A stretch of 64,000 bases of DNA from CAZDDB01 sp963843285. GTDB lineage: Bacteria > Acidobacteriota > HRBIN11 > JAKEFK01. Of this stretch, positions 41,369-49,897 are shown piece after piece (position 1 is the first letter of the stretch; each line of letters opens with the position of its first letter). The translations under genes were made by a program, and so were the position numbers. Under the pieces are notes generated by a model, which made no database searches, had not been told where the DNA came from, and worked only from the letters and a program-made list of their open reading frames with translations. Where the stretch lies: assembly GCA_963843285.1 (NCBI GenBank), contig CAWJJO010000020.1, forward strand, positions 186,001 to 250,000. The letters are read 5' to 3'.

Positions 41369-42498
41369 AAGTGAACGATCGGCTCAATGTCTCCATGATG
41401 TACCCCAATGAGTTTTCCTATTCTGAGACCTTTATCCGAAATCAAATCAAACATCTTCCCGAAAATGTCTTTCCACTGTACGGCGCGTGGTTTCCGTACT
41501 TGCAGCCCGGCCGCAAACATGTCCTGAGCCGCAATCCCATTTCGCGGGGTTACAGAAAGATCCGCCGGAGTTTACTGGGCATTTCACAGCATCAACTCAT
41601 GGTCGAAGGATTGACTCGTTATTTAATAAAGAATCGGATTGATGTGGTCCTCGCCCACTACGCGCCAACCGGGCTTGCAGTCATGGAATGCTGCGAAGCA
41701 GCGAATGTTCCCCTCGTTGTGCATTTTCACGGATTTGATGCTTTTGAACATCGAACATTAAAAGAAAATGAGAAGGCCTACAAAGAACTGTTTCGATCAG
41801 CGCAAAAGGTAATCGTTGTGGCTCAGCATATGAAAGATCAGGTCCAGAGTCTGGGATGTTTACCCGATAAGATTGCTGTGAATGCCTGCGGAGTGGATAC
41901 GGAATACTTCTCAGGTGGAGCGGCTCTTGAACCTCCCCCGCGATTTATTGCCGTAGGCCGTTTTACACAAGTAAAAGGACCTCAATTCACCTTGAAAGCG
42001 TTCCAACTTGTTCTTCAAGAAATTTCCGAAGCAAAGCTTATCATGATCGGTGACGGCGAATTACTCACAGAATGTGAGGACCTGGCAAAATCTCTGGATA
42101 TAGTTCATGCCGTAGAATTTCCAGGCCCACTTAATTCTGAAGACGTTTTGAATGCATTGAGGCTTTCGAGAGTTTTCGTTCAGCACGGTATTCGTAGCGA
42201 ACAAGTTTCAGCTGAAGGCATGGGGCTATCCTGCATGGAGGCGTCTTCTGTAGGCCTTCCAGTGGTTGCAACCAATCATGGCGGTCTCAAGGAATCGGTT
42301 GTGGACGGCGAGACAGGTTTCCTTGTTGAAGAAGGCGATGTAACCGCTATGGCCGGATACATGAAAAAACTTGCTCAAGACGACGCGCTGTGTCTGCACA
42401 TGGGCCGGAAAGGCCGGGAACGCATGAAAGAACTATTTGATCTTTCGAGGCGCATCGACACGCTGGACAATATCCTACATGAGGCGTGCGGGAAGTAG
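41329..42498 (+). CDS. Glycosyltransferase family 4
   Basis: This 389-aa GT-B retaining enzyme has an N-terminal acceptor domain (PNEFSYSETFIRNQIKHLPE; HYAPTGLAVMECCEAANVPL; VVHFHGFDAFEH) and a C-terminal nucleotide-sugar domain (RFIAVGRFTQVKGPQFTLKA; LIMIGDGELLTECEDLA). The E-x7-E motif lies in SAEGMGLSCMEASSVGLPVV. The colanic-acid WcaL-like N-terminus suggests exopolysaccharide synthesis. The donor sugar cannot be read from the sequence. Confidence 0.92.
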   Translation: MVHTENISSLDHVKVNDRLNVSMMYPNEFSYSETFIRNQIKHLPENVFPLYGAWFPYLQPGRKHVLSRNPISRGYRKIRRSLLGISQHQLMVEGLTRYLIKNRIDVVLAHYAPTGLAVMECCEAANVPLVVHFHGFDAFEHRTLKENEKAYKELFRSAQKVIVVAQHMKDQVQSLGCLPDKIAVNACGVDTEYFSGGAALEPPPRFIAVGRFTQVKGPQFTLKAFQLVLQEISEAKLIMIGDGELLTECEDLAKSLDIVHAVEFPGPLNSEDVLNALRLSRVFVQHGIRSEQVSAEGMGLSCMEASSVGLPVVATNHGGLKESVVDGETGFLVEEGDVTAMAGYMKKLAQDDALCLHMGRKGRERMKELFDLSRRIDTLDNILHEACGK

Positions 42499-42528
42499 GA
42501 GCATCCTCAGTGCGTCCCGATTGTTTTC

Positions 42529-43869
42529 TTATGGCTCCGGCGCCAGGACGTTGGCTTCAGGCCCCACTGCGGTTTGGTCCCGTGATTGAACAACTGCTTT
42601 GTAAAGCTCAACGTATTTGTTTACCTGAGCGCCAAGAAAAAATTCACGCTCGACCATCTGGCGAGCGTTCTTGCCCATCTGGACTCGCTCCTCTGGATGC
42701 TCAAACATCCAGCGAATCTGCCGGGCAAGGTCATCCGTATTGGCTGCATCAGCAAGCAATCCGGTAATACCAGTACGAATCATTTCAGGAATTCCACCGA
42801 TGCGAAAGCCAACAACAGGCGTAGAACAAGACATAGCTTCAAGGACTGTATGCGCCAGCGACTCATAGTGGGAAGGGATCACAAAAGTGTCAGCTGCCGA
42901 GTAGCAAAGAGATAATAGTTCTGCAGAATTTACAGTTCCCAACAATTTGAACTCCAGGTTCTTTGTGTTTTGCAACCACTTTGGGTTCCCGCTGCCAAAC
43001 GTGACAACCACCGTTGGAATATCACGCAACTGTTCCATGGCTTTCTGGAGCTCAGGTAGTCCTTTTCCTCGATTCTCGATCGAAAATGCTCCGAAACAGA
43101 GTACGAATGCGTTGTCATCAATCGATAGTGCCCGCCTGCAACTTAGCTTGTCTATAGTAGAAAACGATCGAGTATCCACTGAATTGGGAATCGTACGAAA
43201 TGATTTTGCTCTTGAAAATAGCTTGCTCTGTCTGGCACAAGTTTCCAACCAGTTACAGCATGCAACAACATGTATTGTTTTGTTCTTAATTGCATCCCAT
43301 TTGATTGTCATATTCTGATGAGAAAGGTCTTCTGACGATCTGTTTGCATTGAGTTGAGGACAGTTTCCGCATTCAAATCGATACTTTTCACAATCCATGG
43401 CGTGGTGGCAACCACCGGTAAATGGATTCATATCCTGCAAAGTCCAGACAATCGGTAGCTCGTTAGGAATGCTGTCAAAGAAAGAAGGATAGTCGAAAAG
43501 GCCTGAAATCCAATGTAAATGAATTACATCGGGCTTTTCTATATCGAAACCAACCGATGTCTCGAACGGAAGTCTCGCGTAGCTGAACGTACAAAAGCCG
43601 TCAGGTTTGTTCATCAAGAAACGATCCAAATTTCGCTGAAAGTCCCTGCGAAAGAAATACTTGCCGCTGAATCGATCCGTGACTTTTTGAAAAAACGTCA
43701 GCTTGGTATTGTGTTCAAACCCTCGGTACGAGTCGTCGGAGGGAACGCTGAGCCACGGGCTGTGATAATAGCGGCTCACGATGCCGTGCATGGCAAGCGA
43801 ATCATGCAAACGGCGGGCGGCAATGGCCGCTCCTCCGTCGAGATACATATTGAAATTATGTACAATCAT
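42529..43869 (-). CDS. Glycosyltransferase family 4 (WcaC-like)
   Basis: This 446-aa GT-B enzyme lies opposite to its neighbours. The N-terminus reads MIVHNFNMYLDGGAAIAARR, the middle carries a WTLQDMNPFTGGCHHAMDCE stretch with several cysteines, and the C-terminus has the Glycos_transf_1 pattern (RALSIDDNAFVLCFGAFSIE; FVIPSHYESLAHTVLEAMSC; TPVVGFRIGGIPEMI). The WTLHD/CxHxxxC-type segment is typical of WcaC-like colanic acid and Bacteroides capsule transferases. It converges on the GT4 gene at 41329 and diverges from the membrane protein at 43964. Confidence 0.92.
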   Translation of the reverse strand: MIVHNFNMYLDGGAAIAARRLHDSLAMHGIVSRYYHSPWLSVPSDDSYRGFEHNTKLTFFQKVTDRFSGKYFFRRDFQRNLDRFLMNKPDGFCTFSYARLPFETSVGFDIEKPDVIHLHWISGLFDYPSFFDSIPNELPIVWTLQDMNPFTGGCHHAMDCEKYRFECGNCPQLNANRSSEDLSHQNMTIKWDAIKNKTIHVVACCNWLETCARQSKLFSRAKSFRTIPNSVDTRSFSTIDKLSCRRALSIDDNAFVLCFGAFSIENRGKGLPELQKAMEQLRDIPTVVVTFGSGNPKWLQNTKNLEFKLLGTVNSAELLSLCYSAADTFVIPSHYESLAHTVLEAMSCSTPVVGFRIGGIPEMIRTGITGLLADAANTDDLARQIRWMFEHPEERVQMGKNARQMVEREFFLGAQVNKYVELYKAVVQSRDQTAVGPEANVLAPEP

Positions 43870-43963
43870 TGCAAGTCAGCGAACAATAGGTCGAACACCG
43901 GCTGAGAGAAAGATTTTATCACGGCGGCAGGAGACCGTCGTTACTGCGGTATGATGAGTACTT

Positions 43964-45781
43964 ATGAAGGCGGAAGGAAAGACGATCCCTGCGGTACTTT
44001 TCATTCATCTTGCCGGCTTTCTATTTCTGGCGTCGGCGTTTGCAATCAATCCTCTCAGGATTACGCGCGCTTTCTTTAGCGATGAGGCTGTCTATTACAC
44101 GATGGCTTATAGTTTCGCCTTTGACGGCGACATGGAGTTTCAGCGATCCGATCTGGTTCGGGTCTATCAAGAATTCGCCGCCGGCCCTCAAGGAATCATC
44201 CTGAAGCTAAATCATCGGGACGAGAGCATAGTCTTCGGCAAGAGCTACCTCTACGCCCTGATCGCTTCTCCCTTTGTCCGGATGCTGGGAACAAACGGTT
44301 TTTTCGCGCTCCATAGCTTGCTTCTATGGCTGAATCTGCTTTGCGCCTACCGGTTCTGTGTTTCATTCATGCAACCCCGGACCGCAGTTCTGTTTTCATT
44401 CTTCTATTTTCTGGCAAACGCGTCTCTGCTGTATCTCTTCTGGATGACGCCGGAATACTTCACGATGAGTCTCGTGTGTTGCGCTTTCTTCTTTTTTCTG
44501 GCCGCGGAGAATCTCCAATCGAAATGGAAATTCTTTCATTCACCATATAACTATCTGATTTCAGCCTTCCTTTTTGGCCTTGTTTCTTACTCCAAACCCA
44601 CCAATGCGCTGCTTGTACTCCCCCTTGGAATCTGGATGCTTTATCGCAAGAAAATCTTGCCAGCGCTTTTTACAGTTTCGGTCTTCGCTTTAACAGTTGT
44701 GGCTTTGTTTGGAATGAATGTCTATTTTACCGGAGAATGGAATTTTCAAGGAGGCGATCGCGCAGTATTTTACGATCATTTCCCCTTTGAAAAACCGGGG
44801 ATCTCGGAATTCGCCCCATTCAAGCAAAAGGAGTCGATCGGCTCGATGCGTGCCCCGCCGTTTTACATCAAGGCGTTTCTGCATAACTGGATCTATTTCT
44901 TTTTTGGAAGATTTTCAGGTCTTGCGATCTATTTTTTCCCAATGTTCTTCGGACTGATCTACTTCCTGTTTTCAAAAAAGGGAAAATTATCTATTCCTGT
45001 TTACATTGCCGGAGGTATCGGGATCCTGACGTATATGGTCGGTCTTCCATGGAACTACTTCGGAGGATCCGGTACAATCGGAAATCGTTATCTACTAAAC
45101 GCGTTTCCTGTATTGTTGTTTGCAATTGCCCAGCAGCCTTCACGTCGCCTCCTGGCGGCCTCCATGGCGTTCTCGTTAGTATTCCCGTCGGCCTTTCTAT
45201 TTTCTCCCGTATTTTCTTCGTTTGACGTGGCCTTTCATCAAAAGAGATCCTTATTCCGCGTTCTTCCCGCGGAAAAGACACTGCTTGTCGATCTTCCCAC
45301 GAACAACAGTCTGAGGGCGCGACGAGTGTTTTTCGATAAACCGGCGAACTACTTTGCACACTTTCTGGATGACAACACGTATTACCGAGAAGACTTTGAG
45401 CAACATAGCGGCTTCTGGGTCAAGGGAGAGAGGACGGCCGAGCTGATCATGCGCGCGTTTCAACCTGTTACCAGAATGAAAGTTTATGCAAAATCCATAG
45501 CGCTTGGAAATGAAGTCATCCTTGCAGTAAATGGCCGAGAGTCACACATTCAATTGTCCGATTCAGGATTCCAGGAAATGGAAGTTTCACTGCCCGGACC
45601 ATTCCCCTACGATCGGGACGGGACAGGCACCAGTTATTTGTACGACATCAAGATCCATTCATCCTCCGGAGAGATTGCAACCTTGGACAGTACGGGGGAG
45701 AGATTCCTGGGCGTTTTTATCAGACTCGAGCTGCCGGAAGCGCAGGAAGCGAATCCTGAATCGGAGGAGACGAGCCAGTAG
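43964..45781 (+). CDS. GT-C-like polytopic membrane protein
   Basis: The 605-aa protein has about 10 transmembrane helices up to residue 400 and a soluble C-terminal domain. After the first helix comes an acidic pair, D40-E41 in RAFFSDEAVYYTMAYSFAFD, as in GT-C transferases such as ArnT/PMT (GT39), which use polyprenyl-phosphate sugars on the periplasmic side. The C-terminal ~170 residues look beta-rich, perhaps carbohydrate-binding. I cannot assign the sugar or acceptor. It shares its divergent promoter region with the GT4 at 42529 and is followed by ccmE. Confidence 0.7.
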   Translation: MKAEGKTIPAVLFIHLAGFLFLASAFAINPLRITRAFFSDEAVYYTMAYSFAFDGDMEFQRSDLVRVYQEFAAGPQGIILKLNHRDESIVFGKSYLYALIASPFVRMLGTNGFFALHSLLLWLNLLCAYRFCVSFMQPRTAVLFSFFYFLANASLLYLFWMTPEYFTMSLVCCAFFFFLAAENLQSKWKFFHSPYNYLISAFLFGLVSYSKPTNALLVLPLGIWMLYRKKILPALFTVSVFALTVVALFGMNVYFTGEWNFQGGDRAVFYDHFPFEKPGISEFAPFKQKESIGSMRAPPFYIKAFLHNWIYFFFGRFSGLAIYFFPMFFGLIYFLFSKKGKLSIPVYIAGGIGILTYMVGLPWNYFGGSGTIGNRYLLNAFPVLLFAIAQQPSRRLLAASMAFSLVFPSAFLFSPVFSSFDVAFHQKRSLFRVLPAEKTLLVDLPTNNSLRARRVFFDKPANYFAHFLDDNTYYREDFEQHSGFWVKGERTAELIMRAFQPVTRMKVYAKSIALGNEVILAVNGRESHIQLSDSGFQEMEVSLPGPFPYDRDGTGTSYLYDIKIHSSSGEIATLDSTGERFLGVFIRLELPEAQEANPESEETSQ

Positions 45782-45816
45782 CCCGCAAACATGCTACAAT
45801 TATATTGAGGTTTACC

Positions 45817-46221
45817 ATGAACGGAAAAACAGCATTGATTTCCAGCATTGTGGTTGTCGTGGCTGCTCTCGGATTCCTTATCTATACGGGGTTGAGCGAC
45901 AACATGGTGTATTACTATCATGTAGATGAGTTCCTTCCCAAGGCTGCCTCCTTGCGCGGCGAAACGATCAAAGTCAACGGAAAGGTTGTTCAAGGGTCTA
46001 TCCGAAAAACTCAAATGCAGGATTATGATTTTGTGATTTGCGGCGGAAACAAAGCGAACCTCGTAAATGTTTCGTATCACGGAGTTGTGCCGGATACTTT
46101 CAAGGACGGTTCCGATGTCGTCGTGGAAGGCGACTACAATCCGGAGGCACAAAAGTTTCATGCCACAACTTTGCTGGCGAAATGTCCCACGAAATACGAA
46201 CCCCAGCAAATCAAGCAATAG
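45817..46221 (+). CDS. ccmE: Cytochrome c maturation haem chaperone CcmE, CXXXY variant
   Basis: At 134 aa the protein has the CcmE layout: a membrane anchor at 5-24 (ALISSIVVVVAALGFLIYTG) and a periplasmic OB-fold (VDEFLPKAASLRGETIKVNG; VSYHGVVPDTFKDGSDVVVE). Where E. coli CcmE has the haem-attaching histidine in LAKHDENY, this one has LAKCPTKY: Cys123 in a C-x3-Y motif. Cys-type CcmEs are known from Desulfovibrio and archaea. The ATG at 45817 has GAGG in front. ccmF follows after 91 bases. Confidence 0.93.
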   Translation: MNGKTALISSIVVVVAALGFLIYTGLSDNMVYYYHVDEFLPKAASLRGETIKVNGKVVQGSIRKTQMQDYDFVICGGNKANLVNVSYHGVVPDTFKDGSDVVVEGDYNPEAQKFHATTLLAKCPTKYEPQQIKQ

Positions 46222-46312
46222 GAATCTTCAAAGTATTGAAATCACCGGTGTGGCTATGATTTGCTTATTTACTTCTGTTTATTTATATTTGATTTTTGAT
46301 ATTTGATGTTTA

Positions 46313-48307
46313 ATGTTAGCTGATGTTGGTCATTTCTGCCTGATTGGCGCATTAGCGTTTTGCGCATATTCCATTCTCACGGCAATCGCCGGCGCCAAAA
46401 TGCACCGTGCCGATTTTGTGGAAAGTTCAGAGCGCGCCGTCGTTGGTGTTTTTTTCCTGATCGTATTCGCTTCAGGAATCCTGCTTCATGGTCTGGCTAC
46501 AAACAATTTCCAGATCGAATATGTGGCTCATTACACCAGTACCACATTGCCGATTCCTTATCGCCTGGCCGCGTTCTGGGGCGGGCAGGCGGGTTCCTTG
46601 CTGTTCTGGCTGCTCATTCTCAACATTTACACCATCGTTGCGCTTCTGCAAAACCAGAATAAGAATCGCCAGCTCATGCCTTACGTCCATGCGACTTTGA
46701 TGGGAACCTCGCTTTTCTTTCTCACAGTATTGTTGTTTGCGGCAAATCCTTTCCAGAAACTGTCTCCTATCCCCTTGGAGGGACAGAGTCTGAATCCGCT
46801 GTTACAGAACTACTGGATGGTTTCTCATCCTCCATCACTGTACACGGGATATGTTGGTCTCGCCGTCCCGTTTGCATTTGGAATGGCAGCTTTGATCACA
46901 GGACGACTCGATGCGGCTTGGATCAAGGCGATTCGAAGATGGACCCTGTTTGCGTGGCTGTTTCTGACGATGGGAATCTTGCAGGGCTCGTACTGGGCGT
47001 ACATTGAACTGGGGTGGGGCGGATATTGGGCCTGGGATCCTGTTGAAAACGCTTCGTTCATGCCCTGGCTTGCAGCAACTGCATTCCTGCATTCCGTGAT
47101 GATCCAGGAAAAGAAAGGAATGCTGAAGGCCTGGAACATGATCCTTGTGATGATCGCATTTTCACTTTCCATTTTCGGCACCTTCCTGACCCGCAGCGGA
47201 GTGGTTTCCTCCGTCCATTCTTTCGCGCAATCACCCATTGGAATGTATTTCGTGGTTTTTTTGGCGATTCAAGTTCTCTTCAGCACATTCCTGCTGGTGT
47301 ATCGAAAAAAAGAGCTTGCGCCAGAGGCGCGATTAGAATCGTTTGTCAGCAGGGAAAGCAGCTTCCTGTTCAATAATGTGTTTTTTCTCGTCATCTGTCT
47401 GGCAATCCTGTGCGGCACGACCTTCCCGATTCTTTCAGAATGGGTCACTGGCAGCAAAGTGACCGTAAGCGCTCCATTCTTTAACAAAGTGACAACTCCA
47501 TTTGCGATCGGCCTGCTTCTTCTTACAGGCATCTGCCCCTTAATCGCGTGGCGCCGCGCTGGAATGAAGAACCTCAGACGCAATTTTCTGAACCCAACAA
47601 TCTTCGGAACGATCGGTGTGATCGTTCTGGTTCTCTTCGGAGTCCATCATCCGGTAGCGCTACTCTTTTTCTTCTCCGCATTCTTTGTGCTTGCCACCGT
47701 TTATCTGGAATTTACCCGGGGGACGCAAGCGCGAATGGCAATCGTACAGGAACGCGCACCGTCTGCTCTTTATCATCTCGTGGAACGGAACAAACGCAGA
47801 TACGGCGGATTCATCATTCATGCCGGTGTGGCTATTCTTTTTGTTGGAATTGCCGCGAGCTCCTTCTTCCGAATTGAAAAAGACGCACTGGTGCAGTCGA
47901 AAGGATCTTTTTCTGCGGGCGACTATACAATCGCTTACCGCAATCTGCAAGAATTCAAAGACCCGCACAAGGATGTGGTGCGCGCGTCCCTCGAAGTCTT
48001 CAAAGGAGAAAAATCCCTTGGGTTTCTCTATCCGGAGCGTCATTTCTATAAGAATTCCGATCAACCCACAACCGAAGTTGCCATTCGGTCGTTTCTAAAA
48101 GAGGACCTGTACGTGATTATCACTGGATGGGACGATAACGGATCAGCAAACTTCAAAGTTTACATAAATCCATGGATCAGCCTGCTCTGGCGCGGTGGAT
48201 TGATCATGGCACTTGGAGGACTGATCGTTTTAATTCCAGACTTCAAGCCCAAATTTGCAGAACATACAGTCTCGGAAGCAGCGGAAGCAGAACAGGCTCA
48301 AGCATGA
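46313..48307 (+). CDS. ccmF: Cytochrome c haem lyase subunit CcmF
   Basis: The 664-aa protein has about 15 transmembrane helices. The WWD haem-handling motif reads ELGWGGYWAWDPVENASFMP, followed by GTFLTRSGVVSSVHSFAQSP. The N-terminal segment FQIEYVAHYTSTTLPIPYRL with AAFWGGQAGSLLFW is also characteristic. With CcmH it attaches haem to apocytochromes on the periplasmic side. A large periplasmic loop lies near residues 520-630. The stop overlaps the ccmH ATG (ATGA). Confidence 0.96.
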   Translation: MLADVGHFCLIGALAFCAYSILTAIAGAKMHRADFVESSERAVVGVFFLIVFASGILLHGLATNNFQIEYVAHYTSTTLPIPYRLAAFWGGQAGSLLFWLLILNIYTIVALLQNQNKNRQLMPYVHATLMGTSLFFLTVLLFAANPFQKLSPIPLEGQSLNPLLQNYWMVSHPPSLYTGYVGLAVPFAFGMAALITGRLDAAWIKAIRRWTLFAWLFLTMGILQGSYWAYIELGWGGYWAWDPVENASFMPWLAATAFLHSVMIQEKKGMLKAWNMILVMIAFSLSIFGTFLTRSGVVSSVHSFAQSPIGMYFVVFLAIQVLFSTFLLVYRKKELAPEARLESFVSRESSFLFNNVFFLVICLAILCGTTFPILSEWVTGSKVTVSAPFFNKVTTPFAIGLLLLTGICPLIAWRRAGMKNLRRNFLNPTIFGTIGVIVLVLFGVHHPVALLFFFSAFFVLATVYLEFTRGTQARMAIVQERAPSALYHLVERNKRRYGGFIIHAGVAILFVGIAASSFFRIEKDALVQSKGSFSAGDYTIAYRNLQEFKDPHKDVVRASLEVFKGEKSLGFLYPERHFYKNSDQPTTEVAIRSFLKEDLYVIITGWDDNGSANFKVYINPWISLLWRGGLIMALGGLIVLIPDFKPKFAEHTVSEAAEAEQAQA

Positions 48308-48843
48308 AAAGGGATTTCATGCAAAGACGCCAAGTGCGTAAAGTTTTTTTTCTAAAGCGCGTCTTTGCGCCTTTGCGAGAAATTCTTCTCCTTTGTGCGC
48401 TTTGTGCCTTTGTGGTGGCCTCCTCCTACGCCGATTCGAAACCGACTGTGGATCAGATCGCCGGAAAGTTGTCCTGCTTTTGCGGAACATGTCCACATCT
48501 TGTAGTCAGCCAATGCGGCTGCAGCACAGCGGATAAGATTAAGTCTGAGATCCGTCTAAAGATCGATTCCGGAATGAGCGAACCACAAATCATTCAGGCT
48601 TTTGTCGCGGAATACGGACAAACGGTTCTATCTGCGCCCCCCAAAAAGGGTTTTAACCTGACCGCGTGGGCGATTCCGTTCCTCGGTTTTGTTCTGGGAG
48701 GGACCGTTTTGTTTTCTTTTCTAAAACGACAGCAAAAGGCGCCGGACAGTCCGCCTGCATCAAAAGAGTTCAAGGCCTCTACCAAGAATGAGGACGATCA
48801 TTATCGCGAGCTGCTCAGAAAAGAAATGGAAAACAGGAAATGA
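48304..48843 (+). CDS. ccmH: Cytochrome c maturation thiol protein CcmH/NrfF-like, five-cysteine variant
   Basis: This 179-aa protein has a signal peptide (cleavage after SYA-43), a CcmH helical domain, and a C-terminal membrane anchor (about 120-140). Standard CcmH has one LRCxxC motif; here the stretch is LSCFCGTCPHLVVSQCGCST, with cysteines 58, 60, 63, 71 and 73. The following helix (ADKIKSEIRLKIDSGMSEPQ; AFVAEYGQTVL) is normal for the family. The signal-peptide region (48319-48415) closely resembles a dispersed intergenic repeat. It overlaps ccmF and the next gene by 4 bases each. Confidence 0.88.
   Translation: MKRDFMQRRQVRKVFFLKRVFAPLREILLLCALCAFVVASSYADSKPTVDQIAGKLSCFCGTCPHLVVSQCGCSTADKIKSEIRLKIDSGMSEPQIIQAFVAEYGQTVLSAPPKKGFNLTAWAIPFLGFVLGGTVLFSFLKRQQKAPDSPPASKEFKASTKNEDDHYRELLRKEMENRK
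48319..48415. repeat. Intergenic-type repeat sequence coding for the CcmH signal peptide
   Basis: gcaaagacgccaagtgcg and gcgtctttgcgcctttgcga form an imperfect inverted pair, followed by ctttgtgcgctttgtgcctt and tgtggtgg. These are the same kinds of word found in the non-coding repeat at 25853-25934. Here the element is in frame and encodes CcmH residues 6-37. Confidence 0.5.
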
Positions 48844-49163
48844 TCTGGGTTTCTTTTTATCTTGTTGCCGGCTTCTTCACGATTTATGTTCTCTCTCCTT
48901 TCTTCGAGCGCTCGTTCCGGAACCGAAAACTGGCGAGTTCTGCGGTTGCTCAGGAGAATCTTATGTTTCGCAAGCAAGAGATCCTCGGCGCGCTAGACGA
49001 TCTGGAATACGATTACAAAATGAAAAAGATGAGCGCATCGGATTATGACCAGCTAAAAGAAAAACTGACTGGCGAAGCAATTGACGTAATGAAGAAACTG
49101 GAACAGCCGGGAAAATCCGCGGCCCCTCATGAAGCCGAACAAAAGCGGAAAGCCCGTTCCTGA
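48840..49163 (+). CDS. Small membrane protein, CcmI N-terminus-like
   Basis: The 107 aa have an N-terminal transmembrane segment (MIWVSFYLVAGFFTIYVLSP) and then a helical cytoplasmic part (ENLMFRKQEILGALDDLEYD, YKMKKMSASDYDQLKEKL). The 'LDDLEYDYKMKKMSASDY' pattern resembles the first segment of CcmI and small cytochrome-biogenesis proteins in other phyla. It overlaps ccmH by 4 bases and ccmA by 35, so it is part of the ccm operon. There is no TPR half as in full CcmI. Confidence 0.75.
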   Translation: MIWVSFYLVAGFFTIYVLSPFFERSFRNRKLASSAVAQENLMFRKQEILGALDDLEYDYKMKKMSASDYDQLKEKLTGEAIDVMKKLEQPGKSAAPHEAEQKRKARS

Positions 49164-49842
49164 GCTCGCGCTCCGTGTTGAGAACCTGCAGTTCAAAACC
49201 GGTTTGATTTCCGTTCTCAAAAACATCAAATTTGATCTCACAGGAGGCGAGGCGGTCGCGCTCCTGGGTCCCAACGGTTCCGGAAAAAGTACATTGCTCA
49301 AGTGTCTCGCCGGCCTTCTGCCTCATACCGGGAAAATCGAAGTTTTTGGAACGGCTTCCAGAAAGGATCCGTTTCGAAAGCGGAAACTTGGTTATCTTGG
49401 ACACGAAACTTTTCTATATTCGAAGCTTTCTGCCAAAGAAAATCTTGCGTTCTATTCCGAGCTTTACGGAATCGATAAAGATCTGGACGCCGTTTTGGAA
49501 GAATACAGGCTGCCCGCCGCTTCAGAGCAACTTGTGGAAACTTTTTCCCGCGGAATGAAGCAGCGTCTCGCGCTGGCCAGAACACTGCTTCCTTCTCCGG
49601 AATTGCTGCTGCTGGATGAGCCGTTTACAGGTTTGGATCAGCAAGGAAGCCGATGGCTGGAAGAAAAGATTCTGGAACAGAAGGGGACGGTAACCATTGT
49701 GATGGCGACGCACGAACTGGAACGCGCTTCCGAAATCGCCGACAAGGTGATCATCTTGAAAGGCGGACGACAGATGTTTTTTGGAGCCATCGCGGAAATG
49801 GATTCGGGAATTCATGATTTCTACCGCCTTCGGACAAGTTAG
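49129..49842 (+). CDS. ccmA: Haem exporter ATP-binding protein CcmA
   Basis: This 237-aa ABC ATPase shows Walker A (VALLGPNGSGKSTLLKCLAG), the signature FSRGMKQRLALARTLLPSPE, Walker B LLLLDEPFTGLD and the switch ATHELERA. CcmA normally drives CcmBC in releasing holo-CcmE. No ccmB, ccmC or ccmD follows: the next sequence is a palindromic repeat and an opposing gene. The assignment to CcmA rests on this context plus overall similarity; a generic ABC-2 ATPase is the alternative. Confidence 0.85.
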   Translation: MKPNKSGKPVPELALRVENLQFKTGLISVLKNIKFDLTGGEAVALLGPNGSGKSTLLKCLAGLLPHTGKIEVFGTASRKDPFRKRKLGYLGHETFLYSKLSAKENLAFYSELYGIDKDLDAVLEEYRLPAASEQLVETFSRGMKQRLALARTLLPSPELLLLDEPFTGLDQQGSRWLEEKILEQKGTVTIVMATHELERASEIADKVIILKGGRQMFFGAIAEMDSGIHDFYRLRTS

Positions 49843-49856
49843 CAGGTTTGCGGTTT

Positions 49857-49897
49857 GTAGCGCCGGCCGCCACTCCAGGCCGCCACTCCGGCGTTAC
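49857..49897. repeat. GC-rich palindrome with internal direct repeat after ccmA
   Basis: GTAGCGCCGG (49857-49866) pairs with CCGGCGTTAC (49888-49897) with one mismatch; inside is a direct repeat ggccgccactcc. It sits between the converging ccmA and SGNH genes and could terminate both, although the T-run is lacking. The composition is similar to the family A repeats but it is not clearly the same element. Confidence 0.6.
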
